The notes under the pieces are model-generated. The model did not search any database and was not told where the DNA came from. It worked only from the letters and a program-made list of their open reading frames with translations. The position numbers were made by a program, and so were the translations under genes. This document shows positions 22,380-33,744 of a DNA stretch of 45,808 nt, in pieces. The DNA is taken from contig NW_019776008.1 of NCBI RefSeq assembly GCF_001039355.2, forward strand, positions 91,689-137,496, given 5' to 3'. Every line of letters begins with the position of its first letter. Within the stretch, counting starts at the first letter, position 1. Source of the DNA: Lingula anatina (taxonomy: Eukaryota > Brachiopoda > Lingulata > Lingulida > Lingulidae).

Positions 22380-22505
22380 CTACACGCTCCATTGTGTATC
22401 GTTCATGTTGGTCGGTGTGAGCGCATGCGCAGTCCAAGTCATAGTTGACTGATTTATCAGGAAGACATTCGATCGGAGCAGAAAGGAAGAACAGTAAATA
22501 GCGCG
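22380..22505 (+). promoter_or_regulatory. 5' UTR/promoter-proximal region of the lactamase-like gene
   Basis: Similar to 18285-18427 upstream of the orphan first exon. Shared blocks include GTGTATC and a GCATGYGCA core followed by TCSAAGTC-like sequence, implying that promoter-proximal sequence was duplicated with exon 1. No TATA box is assigned. Confidence 0.5.
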
Positions 22506-25500
22506 ATGAAGTGTCTTTGGGCATTGATGCTAGTTTTCACAGGTATTATCTTCGTTCTCACGTCATCTTGTTTAAGACCCAGTATTGTGACTTGTAGGGG
22601 AGCTAATCAGATTGCATGATACTGCTCAGATTTAAAATTTGTGACAGTTTGATCTGCGACAAAGTGATCGCACGGTTGTTGTAGAGTAGCTGACATCGGT
22701 CAGTTTTCTCTCGATAAAGTCACACACTTTAGTCTTTGATAAAAGGTATGAGTATCTAAAATTGTTTTCCTAAATCGGGAAGATATTTATATCGGACACC
22801 ATTGACAAAATTATTTAAATTTTTTTTGTCTTATTATTCTTATTGTTTTAATAGATATTTAGAAATAACGTTTCATACTTGGTTTTGCTTAATCGTATCA
22901 TTTTAAAAATACACCGTGAAAACATTTCTCGTGGTCTCTAGATAAGATGATAAAACAAAGTCATTCTTGTCCAAATAAAGAGAGTCACACACTTGTAGGG
23001 GTCTTGGTCATGTGAATAGTAATTTCGCGCAAAGCAAGCTCCCCAGTTCTAACATATAGTGTAATGAGGAAATATAATGACGCTACCTGCAGACAAAGGA
23101 AAGGCCACGGTGGCAAGGGACACTAACACCTACAAACAAAAATTGCCGGAATGTCCCATTGTAACGCTTATTAGACACTACTTTAGTTTCTACAGTAATA
23201 AAAAAACTACTAGTAGGTGATGACTTTCACTACTTTACTAATTAGATATATATCTATTTGCATTACAGCTCCGTGCACCAGCGTGCAATGGTCCTCGAAC
23301 GAAGAAACTGCATTAGACGCCTTGATAATGGACGTTCTGTCCTGCTTTAACATCCCAGGATTGTCGTTGGCTCTGGTGAAAAATGGACGTATCATTTTGG
23401 CGAAGGGCTACGGCGTAAAGGACGAATTCAGCCGCGAACCTGTTAAAAACACTACACTATTTGATATAGGCTCATTGACGAAAGCATTCGCTGCTACTTT
23501 GCTATCGAAAGAATTATATAGAATGGGGTAAGAATGAAAGCGATTTGTTCGTAATTTGGTATATGTAAGTAGGCTTTAACTTCACATTATGTTCGTAGTG
23601 CATTTTAGTAACATTGATTTCGGTTTGTGCAGGGCGAGTTATTTCAGGTACATGGAATTCGTTTATCAATCCTTCTGTTGTACAGAAATTGTTGGTGGTA
23701 TTTTGCTGTAGCTTTTTTCCTAACATTTTGTATGTCATTCCTTCAAACTAGACTAAAGAAATCGGCTACGATCGAAGATTTAGTGAAAGATTGGTATTTC
23801 TTGCCTGAGGGCTGAAACCACTAACATATAGGACTTCTTTATTAAGATTTTCCCCTGACTTCAAAATTAATAATGAGCATCACTGAACAACACATGCGAT
23901 TTTTCCCCTCAGACTTCACTTAGACACACCGCTGACGTCAGTGGAAGGACTGCGCGATTTGAAATTTTCGACGGAAGAACTGACGTCACATGTCACAGCT
24001 CGGGACCTTCTCAGTCACAGGACGGGCATTCTCAACTACGACAAGGCCAGACTGAATGGAGAAATAACGTTAGACAACCTTGCTGAGTAAGTCAGAATAA
24101 GAGCAGTCCAGACATATAAACTTTATTCTGATAAGCTATCTGATATTATTTGTTTATTATTTATTTGTATGTTTGTACATTTTATGAGGGAAATTAGCAT
24201 TCGATGAAACAAAAACAGAACCCTGAGGGGGTTAAGATTCTGAGTTTCAGGTTTAATTGACGCAACACGCTGTACTTATTTGAAGAATCTGGTTATCAGA
24301 CGTACTTTTAAGATCTCAAAAGTTGGAAGTTATTTTAGTTATAAAACGTTCATTTGATATCTCAGTCATTTAGATAAATAGTCTACTTGTAATGTCTTTT
24401 AGTTAAAAATCGTTCAATTGATATATAGATAAATAAATCATTTAGATAAATAGATAGTGTACATGTAATGTAGATACGCGTTATTCAGTGACTTGGGCAA
24501 ATACAATATTCAATACTTGTATAAATTTTAAAAATGCGCACTTGCTTTTTTTTAAATCACATCGGTTATTTATTCGTGTTTGTATGCTTTGTTTTTTAGA
24601 CACCTACCGGATTTCGAAGCAGGCTATCCTCTCAGAAGCAAATTCCTGTACAACAACCTCATGTATGGCCTAGTTGGTCACGTGACACAACGTCTGACCG
24701 GGAAACGCTGGGCAGATGCCGTGCAGGACGAGTTGTTGACACCATTACGCATGCTCAATACCGCCGTTCTCAACTCCACCAATTATGAACAATTTCATCT
24801 GCCGACACCTTACCATTTTCCCTATGACAAACCTGATGCACGTCGAGAAATATCAACTGATATCTTGAAGTAAGTGCTCTTTGATTTGAGGGTCAAGTTC
24901 AATACTTCTTTTTTTTTTGTTCTTATTTAACATGAAATTCAGAACAGGTCTTTCATTTTGTGTATTCATTATTGGTATACATGTTAATGCAAACGAACAA
25001 AAATCCTGATTATATTTTTTTGCTTCATTTTACAGATTATGGTCAATGAATCCCCCATCAATGGCTATCGTTTCCGATGCAATAGACATGGGGAAATGGC
25101 TACTGTTTCAACTTAACGAAGGCAAGGCGGAGGGCGGCCTTCAAGTAGTTTCGAAGAAAGCCCTTGCAGAAGTTTACAGACCAGTGATTCTAGCACTTCA
25201 TCCCCGCAACAAACTAACAGTCCGGCCCACTACTCCGGTCACATTGCTTTTTGAAGAATATGGCTGTGCTTGGAAAAGTGGCCATTACCGAGGTACAAGA
25301 AGTTTGGCTGGCACTTTTCAGTCATAATAAGTGATTTTAATTATTTTCCATTTACTTTATTAATTAAATAATTGTTTGTTTGTTTGTTTGTTAATTCCTT
25401 CCTTCCTTTCTTTCTTTCTTTCTTTCTTTCTTTGTGGTTGATGAAGAAAGATGTTTGAAAATATTCTTTCGGTTATTTCATTATCATTTTAATCAAGTCT

Positions 25501-26761
25501 TCCATGTGCGCATAGTCCTCTACCTCTCTTAAGACCATGAAAAGGGACTGATGCCCATGTAATGCTGCCTTAATTCTTTGTATTTTTTACTAAATCTATG
25601 CCTGAACGCACAGTGGACTTTTATTATACACCTGGAACCTACTAGTATATGACCGTTTATACAAGGACCCCATTCCCATATAGACACACCACAGGCCCAC
25701 GTACCGATAGATCGATCCAACTCTGCAGGGACTCTCGTTAAGTGCAATCAACTCTACTACAACTTTTTTGTATAATACATTAATTAGACCAAGGCGAGAA
25801 GTGTTAACATATTTACCTGATTGTACTCAGCAAGAGTCCCCAAAGGATTGGGTCGATTCACGTAGACCGATCGATGGTGTCTATGGAATCGGGCCTAAGA
25901 CGCACTAAACAAGTGGGACCTAGAATTATATTAAAGTTATTATACTCTGTCACCTAATTGTTCTCGTAACAGAGACAGGTAAATTTTTAATATTTGCTAG
26001 AAGGAGATAATTTAATGGAATTGTGACAGCATGAGATATGGAAAAAAACGGTTAGGGGTTTATATATATATTTATTCCCATTCCTCGTTTTAGGATACCC
26101 TATAGTGGCGCACACCGGGTCAACTCACGGATTTTCTTCCATTCTCGCATTTATTCCATCAAAACAGAGTGGCATATATTTGAATTTCAACGCAAACGAC
26201 AGGCCTCACTTGCGAAGGCACGTGTTGATGGCGCACTTGTTGGACGTCGTTTTGGAAGAGAGACCATGGCTGAACAGCTCCACGATTTGCTCATTTCCCG
26301 CGCCATTCGCTCAGTGGCAACACATCCCCAAGTCTGGAGTGAACAAAACCCCGGATACAGTTGGAGCAGGAACAAGACCACTCAACAATTATGCTGGGCA
26401 ATATCATCACCCTGTATTTGGCACCGTCACTGTAGTACATAACGCCACAGAGCCGTTTCTCCGCATGTTTTATGGACCGCTAGGACAGTGGGTGCTTCAT
26501 CCTAATAAATCTGATGAATTTTATGGGGAGGGCGAGGGCGCCGTTTGGAACTTTGTTCTTTCGGGTCTCAAGTTCAGTAGCCAAAACAAAAAAGGTGGTG
26601 AAATTGATGTTTTAGTCATAACATCTTTTGAAGAGAGAAAACCCCCAATTTTCCTGAAGGTGACGGGAATACAGACGACATATGTTTCGGATATAGGCTT
26701 TCTCTCTTACCTTATGTTAGGTTTGTTTACTTTACTGGCAAGGTATAAGTTGAAAAAGTAA
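22506..26761 (+). CDS. Secreted/membrane-tethered serine beta-lactamase-like protein (gigasin-6-like), complete, 6 exons
   Basis: Exons 22506-22542, 23269-23527, 23913-24086, 24600-24869, 25036-25292 and 26094-26761 give 1665 nt, 554 residues plus TAA, with consistent phases and GT-AG junctions. Exon 1 encodes a hydrophobic signal peptide start (MKCLWALMLVFT). The class C beta-lactamase/penicillin-binding fold is recognised from residues about 40-350. The catalytic SxxK is S81-L-T-K84, RDLLSHRTGI follows, YxN is Y174-N-N176, and the KTG-box equivalent is H339-T-G341. A C-terminal hydrophobic segment (about 532-549) followed by basic residues suggests a membrane anchor. Oyster gigasin-6, a shell-matrix protein, belongs to this animal family. 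Substrate is unknown. A variant polyadenylation signal ATTAAA lies at 26770-26775. Confidence 0.9.
25374..25432. repeat. (GTTT)n and (CTTT)n microsatellites
   Basis: Adjacent tetranucleotide runs in intron 5 of the lactamase-like gene. Confidence 0.9.
25669..25900. mobile_element. Short foldback element in intron 5
   Basis: 25669-25750 and 25819-25900 are imperfect inverted repeats about 82 bp long. Shared inverted blocks include AACTCTGC…GGGACTCTCGTT, GATCGATCC/GGGTCGATTC and the ATAGACAC terminus. The same arm sequence forms the ends of the larger element at 31805-33529. Only about 70 bp separates the arms, and there is no coding capacity. Confidence 0.7.
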
Positions 26762-26980
26762 ATTTGAACATTAAAATCGTTTAAAATTAAAGGAAATTAT
26801 TTTTGTACATGTATATATCTGAGCGATAGGATTGCGGAGGCTTAGGTCTTGCCTACAGCGATAAGGGCCTACTAGCCTACAGGCCTAACTTATATATATT
26901 TGACTCCTATTTATTAGTAGTTTTAATAGTTTTGTTTAGTCAATCAAATAACCCACCCAACATGGAATGTAACGCATCCA

Positions 26981-27365
26981 TTAAAGATGCATACAAAGTC
27001 AATTTTTTGTCACAAAAACCAACCAAATGCCAGCATATAGTTTCAAGTAGTATAACCAAGATAATTACCAAAAGGCATTGTTTAGTTTTACCCGAAAATG
27101 ATGTTTGAACCGATTTTTCTGCTGGCATTCTAAGCTGTATGTCAATGGGGCAGGAAAGTAGGTCACGAAAGTAGGTTAAATTTACGACCAAAAATTTAAA
27201 GAAAGGAGCAGTCTAAACGTCTTTTATGGCTGATCGAGTGATCTATTCAGTTTATCCCTTGGCATGTCGAATTTATTTGAGTCATATAAGAAGCTTGTAG
27301 AAGTGGTTTACATGTGTTACTTGGAATCCACGCTCCACCGATGCTCGGTTCGTATGTACCTTTAA
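26981..27365 (+). mobile_element. TTAA-flanked MITE, copy 1
   Basis: Bounded by TTAA at 26981-26984 and 27362-27365. The ends are inverted: AGATGCATACAAAG versus the reverse complement of CGTATGTACCT. A second full copy lies inverted at 29356-29745. TTAA target duplications are known for piggyBac and Kolobok transposons; the AGGTACATACG end is closer to the Kolobok pattern. No ORF. Confidence 0.85.
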
Positions 27366-29355
27366 GTATTGGTACTGTAAAGGTCTCCGTTTTTCTGCCA
27401 CCAGTGTACGGTTCTCTTACTTCGCTGCCACCAACAAAACAAGGTCTCTGTTTTGTAAACTTTATTTCTACGAATAACTCTCAACACAAATGTACATGTT
27501 TCTGTATCTTTTACTAAACACTGTCTCTATTCTTGCTGTACTGCTGTACTTCTAATTTAAACAACTGCAACTCAGCTACAATAAACTAACTGGAACTATA
27601 TTGTGAAACTGACTCAAACTAAGTTGTGAAACTAAGTCTGACACTATACTCTCACTGAGTACTGCCACTATACTCTACAGTAACTCTAACTGAACTCTAA
27701 CTGGCCAACACTGCGTAGAGCAGCTGTATTTATAGGTTTCAAAAGTGGACGACCTTGAATGGTTCACTGCTACTCTGACTGGCAGCCAGAGGAAAAGTGG
27801 ACGGCCTTGAATGGTTGACCGCCAACCCCTCTACTGGACACCACAATCACCTCTTTAGTAAACTGATACCACTTACAAGCCATTCCAACTTAAGGTTCAA
27901 AGTTCAACACACACAAGAATGTAAACAAAAGGCTAAAGCTTACTGCAGCAATTTTACCATGAATTTTAAGGCTATGTAAAATCGTTACAGTACATATAGA
28001 TCGAGACATTTTGTAATTGTGAGAGCAACTTACACACCATATGCCTACGTACCGGTAATTTAACATATTTAAACACATCACCCTACATTTTTATTATTTC
28101 CAGGATAATAATGTAAAATTCACTACGAGTAGATCTGTAACCCCCTCTGTGTATTTGTAGACTCGTCTGTGCTAGCCCCATTGCTGTCACTGTATTTAGG
28201 TCAAATTATTGCATAGCGGGTAGTAACGTGTTCAGTCTCGTGAGGGGTATCGGCTGGACTTCGTTGGCCAGTAACCCCCATGTTACAGAGATTATTAAAT
28301 GGCGTGATCGATCTGGTGAGGGGTATTATGCGGATCTTACATGCAGTTTTGGCCAGGAACCCCGATATTGGTAAGTTACTCTTAGAATGCATGTTCGTCA
28401 CTTGCTCACACGGTACCTACAGGTTACACGCCGGTCTAGTTCTAGGAAGATGCATCGCCGTAATTTCACTGTAGGAGTCAATGAAGCAAGCGATTTATTC
28501 TGTTGGTAAGTTCTAAAATGAATTTATAACCGTGGTTTAGGTTTTTTAAAGATTGAGTGCGCAAGAAAAGCTTTAACTGCTACCGTAGCGATCTTTGTGA
28601 AAGCCACTTTTGATCGTTAATCGGCTATTGAGTTGAGTGTGATCTTATTGTACCTTGTATTAATTTAATTAGTATCGATATGTAAAGTAGCCTATATGTT
28701 GCCAAGTATTATTTAGGATTTGTTGCTTATTACCTGTTTAGAATAAGTTACGGGAGTTTACTTGTATATTTTTCTAGGAGATTTGACAGATTTCTAAGAA
28801 TTGCGCTATTTATCAAGTTCTACGTAAATAGTAACTACATGTACCTGTATGTGAGTTTTCTACTCGCGCTGTCAATGTAACAGTTTTGTGTGCTCTCTTT
28901 TGCTTGTCTTGTTTGTTGTCTTATGCTAATCGAAATATTTTACAAGCTGTTTCATTATATTGCAATAAATCCGTTTGCTTTTGCTAGAACAGAAGAGCTC
29001 AAAATATTCATGTCATAAATCTTCCTAGGTCATGTTTAAGTAGGTCACTGGTACGGTTGTGGTTAGATGGCATTGCAGCGTCGCGTTCTCGCTCTATTTT
29101 GGTGCACCGATAGTAATTTATAATTGCTTAGCCTTTATATGTTACGTATGTGTTTAAATACCATGTAAATGGGGTTAAGACGTGCTTCTCTATGCATTTA
29201 GGATTTGCCAATGTGTTATTAAGCTGAAGTGACAGGAATGACGAAATCTGTGCAAAGCTTTTGCTGTGGGTAGGTGAATGCGGTAGTTGAGATTGTACAT
29301 CGTTAAATGCAACGTATGATGTTACTTGTGTCACTCATTTTTGTATGCATGGATA
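27366..29355. other. Intergenic between two inverted MITE copies, no gene seen
   Basis: Contains a low-complexity AACTMTAACTGA-type stretch (27560-27720) and a short direct duplication, AGTGGACGRCCTTGAATGGTT, at 27745 and 27795. A second loose duplication, GTGAGGGGTATYRKSYGGA with GGCCAGKAACCCC, lies at about 28240 and 28316. No supported gene. Confidence 0.55.
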
Positions 29356-29745
29356 TTAAAGGTACATACGAACCGAGCATCGGTGGAGCGTGGATTCCCA
29401 GTAACACATGTAAACCACTTCTACTAGATTCTTATATGACTCAAATAAATTCGACATGCCAAGGGATAAACTGAATAGATCACTCGATCAGCCATAAAAG
29501 ACCTTTAGACTGCTCCTTTCTTTAAATTTCTGGTTGTAAATTTAACCTACTTTCGTGACCTACTTTCCTGTCCCATTGACAAACAGCTTAGAATGCCAGC
29601 AGAAAAATCCGTTCAAACATCATTTTCGGGTAAAATTAAACAATGCCTTTTGGTAATTCTATTAGTTATACTACTTGAAACTACATGTATATGCTGGCAT
29701 TTGGTTAGATTTGTGACAAAAAATTGACTTTGTATGCATCTTTAA
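29356..29745 (-). mobile_element. TTAA-flanked MITE, copy 2 (inverted)
   Basis: A near-identical inverted copy of 26981-27365 over its whole length. TTAA occurs at 29356-29359 and 29742-29745. Each copy has its own TTAA duplications, so two separate insertions in opposite orientation explain the 390-bp inverted repeats better than one composite element. Confidence 0.85.
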
Positions 29746-29748
29746 GTA

Positions 29749-29867
29749 CCCTCTACCAGGGCGGCAGATTATGTAAGGAAAAACGAAAAAATCCATGACA
29801 CAGCCAAATAACTGTCTATTTATTTAGAGGAATATCTGCGAAATTGATCTGTCGCCCTGGTAGAGGG
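29749..29867. mobile_element. 119-bp MITE with CCCTCTACCAGGGCG termini
   Basis: The left end CCCTCTACCAGGGCGGCAGAT is mirrored by ATCTGTCGCCCTGGTAGAGGG at the right, about 21 bp with one mismatch. TA flanks both ends (29747-29748, 29868-29869), as for Tc1/mariner-type elements. It inserted one base beyond the TTAA end of the neighbouring MITE. Confidence 0.88.
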
Positions 29868-30147
29868 TATATATTACGAGACTCTCGGCGCATTCCGCCT
29901 GAATTGCGTTATCTTCTTACATTACTTTACAAACTTGTTTATAACATTTTACTGGCATAAATTAAAATTATATCTGTAGACTTTGTTAATAATTAGCTGA
30001 GCATACGTTTAAAGTGTATTATTAGGCCTGACTATTATTTAAGGTCTTTGTTGATGCGGATATGTAAATAAAACAGCTGAAGTTGAAGTTTGTCATTCCG
30101 ACCCGTAATCAAGCCGCGACATCAGAAATTAATACCATTAGATTTTC
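29868..30147. other. Intergenic, no gene seen
   Basis: AT-rich spacer between the TA-flanked MITE and the LINE remnant. Confidence 0.5.
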
Positions 30148-30653
30148 GTGTTAGACGAAGCTCTGACATTTCTGGTAACAGTAGACCTTCACTTTATTGA
30201 TGCTGGTACCTTTGACCAGCTCATTCTGTGTGAAGTTATGATTATAGGAAAAGGCATTCATGAACACCTGAAAGTACAACTTTACGGACGAGACCTAGGA
30301 CATGTCAAGGAATTCAAGCTTAACGGCTACCGCTCGGAAGATGCGACAAGTGTTAAAAAAGACGCGGACAAAAATTTAGAGTGCATTGGCTAAACTGGAT
30401 AGAATGTTGTAATAAATCCATTTAATATACTTATACAAGTTCCAAATAATGAGCTGAAAAGTGAACAAAATGAAACGAAAATGAAACTGTAAAAGAACTA
30501 ATAGTGAAAGGCATTTGAATGCTGGCCTACGGGTGCGAGAGTTGGACATTGTTAGAAAAAAATGAATAAATGATCATGGCTTTTGTATGTAAGAGCTACA
30601 GGAGACTGCTGGGTATCAGCTGGAGTGAAAAGGAACAAATGACTATGTGCATG

Positions 30654-30829
30654 ACCGAAGCCAGAAATTCCAAAGGTGGCGGGTGGGGGTCTTTTTCTGA
30701 AAACAAGTGGACCTTTTAATATAAAAACTGCAGCATGTACCAAGATCAAATTTTACACAGCGGACTTTTTCCCAGCAAAAAGGGTGATTCTTTTGACCCC
30801 CCGACCCCCCCCCCTCCGGCTATGGGCCT
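30654..30829. mobile_element. MITE with GGCCCRTAGCC termini, copy 1
   Basis: Starts near CCGAAGCCAGAAATTCCAAAGG (diverged) and ends CCGGCTATGGGCCTG. The interior has TTTTTCTGAAAA…AGTGGACC and CAGCAAAAAGGG, shared with copy 2. Inserted in the LINE remnant. Confidence 0.7.
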
Positions 30830-30891
30830 GATGTGTGGAGCAAAATCGGGAGCAAATTTGAGGACTGTAATATCCCTCTAATCATTTTACA

Positions 30892-31058
30892 AGGCCCGTA
30901 GCCAGCAATTTCAAAGGGGGGGGGGTTCTTTTTCTGAAAAAGTGGACCTTTTCCCATATAATCCCCATGTACCTAGGTCAAATTTTACCCAAAGTGGACC
31001 ATTTTCCAGCAAAAAGGGGGGTTCTTTCGAACCCCCCTCCCCCCCGGCTATGGGCCTG
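30892..31058. mobile_element. MITE with GGCCCRTAGCC termini, copy 2
   Basis: Starts AGGCCCGTAGCCAGCAATTTC and ends CCGGCTATGGGCCTG, about 167 bp with inverted termini. It is separated from copy 1 by a 60-base LINE-derived piece that is repeated after each MITE copy. Confidence 0.75.
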
Positions 31059-31531
31059 ATGTGTGGAGCAAAATCGGGAGCAAATTTGAGGACTGTAATA
31101 TCCCTCTAATCATCTTATAAATGCCACCTTGGAGAGAAAGGTAAAGTTCTTCGGACACCAAATAGAGATAAATTGCCATATGTTCTTATTCAAGGCTGCT
31201 GCGACGAAAAAAAAATGTCAAGGGAGACTGATGAGGACTTAGGAAGCATGATATCAAGGAATGAATACGNTTTTTCGGACCCCCCCGCCCCCCCCCCCCC
31301 CCCCACCCGGCTATGGGCCTGATGTGCGGAGCAAAATCGGGAGCAAATTTGAGGACTGTAATATCCCTCTAATCATTATATAAATGCCACCTTGGAGAGA
31401 AAGGTAAGGTTCTGCGGACACCAAATAGAGATTAATTGCCAAATGTTCTTATTCAAGGCTGCTGCGACGAAAAAAGATGTCAAGGGAGGCTGATGAGGAC
31501 TTGGGAAGCATGATATCAAGGAATGAATACG
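31046..31531. repeat. Direct duplication of about 224 bp meeting at a single N (31270)
   Basis: 31046-31269 (MITE end plus LINE piece) and 31308-31531 are near-identical. The junction holds one N at 31270 followed by a C homopolymer. This may be a real tandem duplication or two overlapping contig ends that were not merged. Confidence 0.85.
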
Positions 31532-31804
31532 TTACAACATATGGGAGGCAGGCTGGCGAAATGAAGACCCTGTGAAATGGAGAGCAGATATCAAAGCTTG
31601 GATGGACCATGGAAGTATATGTCGTCTACGATATGATGCCCTGGGTGGACGTATAGACTTTGCTTTGATGGTGATGATGTTGATTCGAAGTAGGCATAGA
31701 CCTACTATTTCCTCAAAGTTCCTTGAAATTTAAGATTTTACTGTGATCATTGTAAATTGTGAAATAATCTTGGCATTACACAGTCCATTTTCATTAACTT
31801 AAAC

Positions 31805-33529
31805 GTACATTTCCATAGACAGAATGGGTCTACTTAAATCTACACAACTCTGCGGGGATTCTCGTTGCAGAGTGCTAAATTTGATTAACACGCTTCTTCT
31901 GGCTTTAAGTAGAATAAAGAAAACCTTTAAAGTATATAGGTAGCCTACGTTGGAAACAAAAGAGGGTGCACGGCCGCATAGTGCAACTGATCGCAACTGC
32001 CAGGCATTTTGAAACCAAAGAAAATCGTGAACACGCATTTCGCAACCGCAACGCTTTTTGCAACCAGTATTTTTTCCTAAGTGCGTGAATCGGTTTGAGG
32101 TAGCCTACGAAGCGGGTAGAATTGGAAGGGGGACGCGGTTGCCTCGATTAGGTTCGCTGAATCTGATCAGGCTGCCCTTGGGGCGTACTTTGATATATAG
32201 GCCTAAGCCTAATCTGTTTCACATTGTAATTTCTTAGACCATAAGAGTTGAATAGAATCATAGGAGATAAACAAACCTAGGGATATGTATCGAAATTTTA
32301 CTATACCGTGGGTAGGTGTGGCCGTCCCAGGGGGTGGTTGACTGTAATTTTTACTTCATAATTTCTGTTATTTACACATATCTTCAGAGTGAGGAAGTTA
32401 AAGCGCCAAAGAATAATTAACCTATGGATAAGAATGTGCATGGGCACTTCCAATTTTTTGTGACTAGGGGTGTGGCTGTCCCTAGGGGTGATTGATTGTA
32501 ATTTTTCCATTGCAATTTTTGCTGTCTACCCTTAGATGTTTAGATGGAAGTTGAAACGTCTGGGATTAATAAACTTATCGTTAGGGATGTGCATGGGCAC
32601 AATTTTTTTTTTTTTTACTTGGGGTGTGGCCGCCCCTAGGGTCGGTTGCTTTTAATTTTTACACCGTAATTTATGGTAGCTATCTTTAGGCCAGTAGAGG
32701 TAGGAACACAGTCGTTGGGGATTTAAAAACCTATCATAAGGGATGTAATCTGCAAGATCACAAAAACCCAGAGGGACCAACACACATCCCCAAAGACAGG
32801 TTTTTAAATCCCCATAGCCTTACGTTCCCAATTTTAATGGCCCACGGGTAGATAGCAGAAATTACAAGGCCACATTAAATTCTACCTCCCCTAGGACCAC
32901 ACCCCAAGAAAAAAAAATCCAATCGAACTGTCCTAGCTTCCACATCTCAAATATTAGGCCAACTGTTGCTAGGCCTACGTACGTTTCATGTTTCTTACTC
33001 AAACGGCTGATACTATGGGTAGATAGCTGAAAAAACGATGTAAAAAATTACCCCCCTCCCCCAGGGACAACCACGCCCCAATTCACAATTAAAAGAGTAT
33101 GGATTGCAAACCCCTAATGAAAGATTAATTAAACTCCGACGTATCAAGTAAGTTTCTAACTATGATGGTCTGAAAAGGAACAATGTGAAATATCGTATGC
33201 ACCTCTGGGTTTGTAGCCTGACCAATGTCAGCGTACCTAGCAGAGGCAACCCCGTCCCCTTTCCAATACTTCACACCATTTCAGCAAGGATTTTCAACTG
33301 TTGAAACTCCTTGGTTTCAGTAACTTGGAAAAATCTTGGCTGCTAATTGTGCTGCAGTTGCAAAATTTGTTTTCACGATTTTCTTTTGTTGCAAAATGCT
33401 TCGCAGATGCACAATGCGGCTCTACAGAGAGCATATCACATAATTAAGCTGATTACGCTCAGCGAGAGCTCAAGCAGAGTTGGGTTGATCCACAGAGACC
33501 GATATAGTGTCTTTATAGGAAAAGGGTCG
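31805..33529. mobile_element. Foldback element with long arms containing tandem repeats
   Basis: The left arm (31805-32760) and right arm (about 32790-33529) are imperfect inverse copies. The outer ends share ATAGACA…ACAACTCTGC…TCTCGTTG and the inner blocks share AAAGAAAATCGTGA and GCCGCATWGTGCA. The left arm has three direct units of about 154 bp beginning GGTGTGGCCGTCCC at 32315, 32469 and 32623. The right arm has inverted counterparts near 32881-32908 and 33050-33080. No transposase ORF is seen. The architecture resembles FB/Galileo-type elements, but the family is not assigned. A short relative sits at 25669-25900. Confidence 0.72.
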
Positions 33530-33650
33530 TAGTGATCTGTTGTTCGCATTCATCTTCCTTACATTGCAGTAGTTGTGAAATCACGTGATCATGGCCGCGT
33601 AGTATAGGACACCTTTATAGCATTTCTAAACAATGAATTCTTTCAGCGAA

Positions 33651-33656
33651 GTCTCT

Positions 33657-33707
<51 letters not shown>

Positions 33708-33724
33708 GAGCCCACCCAGGGACG
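33651..33724 (+). tRNA. tRNA-Asn (anticodon GTT)
   Basis: 74 nt with a full cloverleaf: acceptor GTCTCTG/CAGGGAC, D-arm GCGC/GCGC, anticodon stem TTCGG/CCGAA with loop CTGTTAA, and T-arm GGTGG/CCACC with loop TTCGAGC. The internal A and B boxes are conserved. Pol III terminator T-runs follow at 33733-33736 and 33739-33744. No intron. An antisense open frame across it is a shadow. Confidence 0.97.
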
Positions 33725-33738
33725 AGTTCTCATTTTCA

Positions 33739-33744
33739 TTTTTT
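33739..33744 (+). terminator. RNA polymerase III terminator
   Basis: TTTTTT 15 bases after the tRNA-Asn 3' end, preceded by a TTTT at 33733. Confidence 0.75.

Larger units (their letters stand above)
30150..31690 (+). pseudogene. Degraded non-LTR retrotransposon (RTE/craft-type RT tail), interrupted by MITE copies
   Basis: Reading-frame pieces in order: VKEFK…SEDATS (about 30310-30350), YGCESWTLLEKNE then a stop and YRRLLGISWSEKEQ (30519-30640), RKVKFFGH (about 31137-31160 and again about 31398-31420), and RADIKAWMDHGSICRLRYDALGG (about 31585-31650, written here as a continuous stretch of the remnant). These are C-terminal landmarks of an RT-type LINE ORF. The frame is broken by stops, frameshifts and inserted MITEs at 30654-30829 and 30892-31058, followed by a direct duplication. 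It is not functional. Confidence 0.75.

Noticed and set aside
23930-23992. Two TGACGTCA palindromes (CRE-like)
   Set aside because: Both fall inside coding exon 3 of the lactamase-like gene and are explained by codons; a regulatory role is not supported.
9679-25432. Regularly spaced short repeats as a possible CRISPR array
   Set aside because: Only microsatellites and transposon-type repeats are present in an intron-bearing eukaryotic genome; there is no repeat-spacer structure.
28280-28474. Plus-strand 64-residue open frame between the inverted MITEs
   Set aside because: Hydrophobic composition is suggestive, but there is no domain, no splice context, and it spans a small local duplication.
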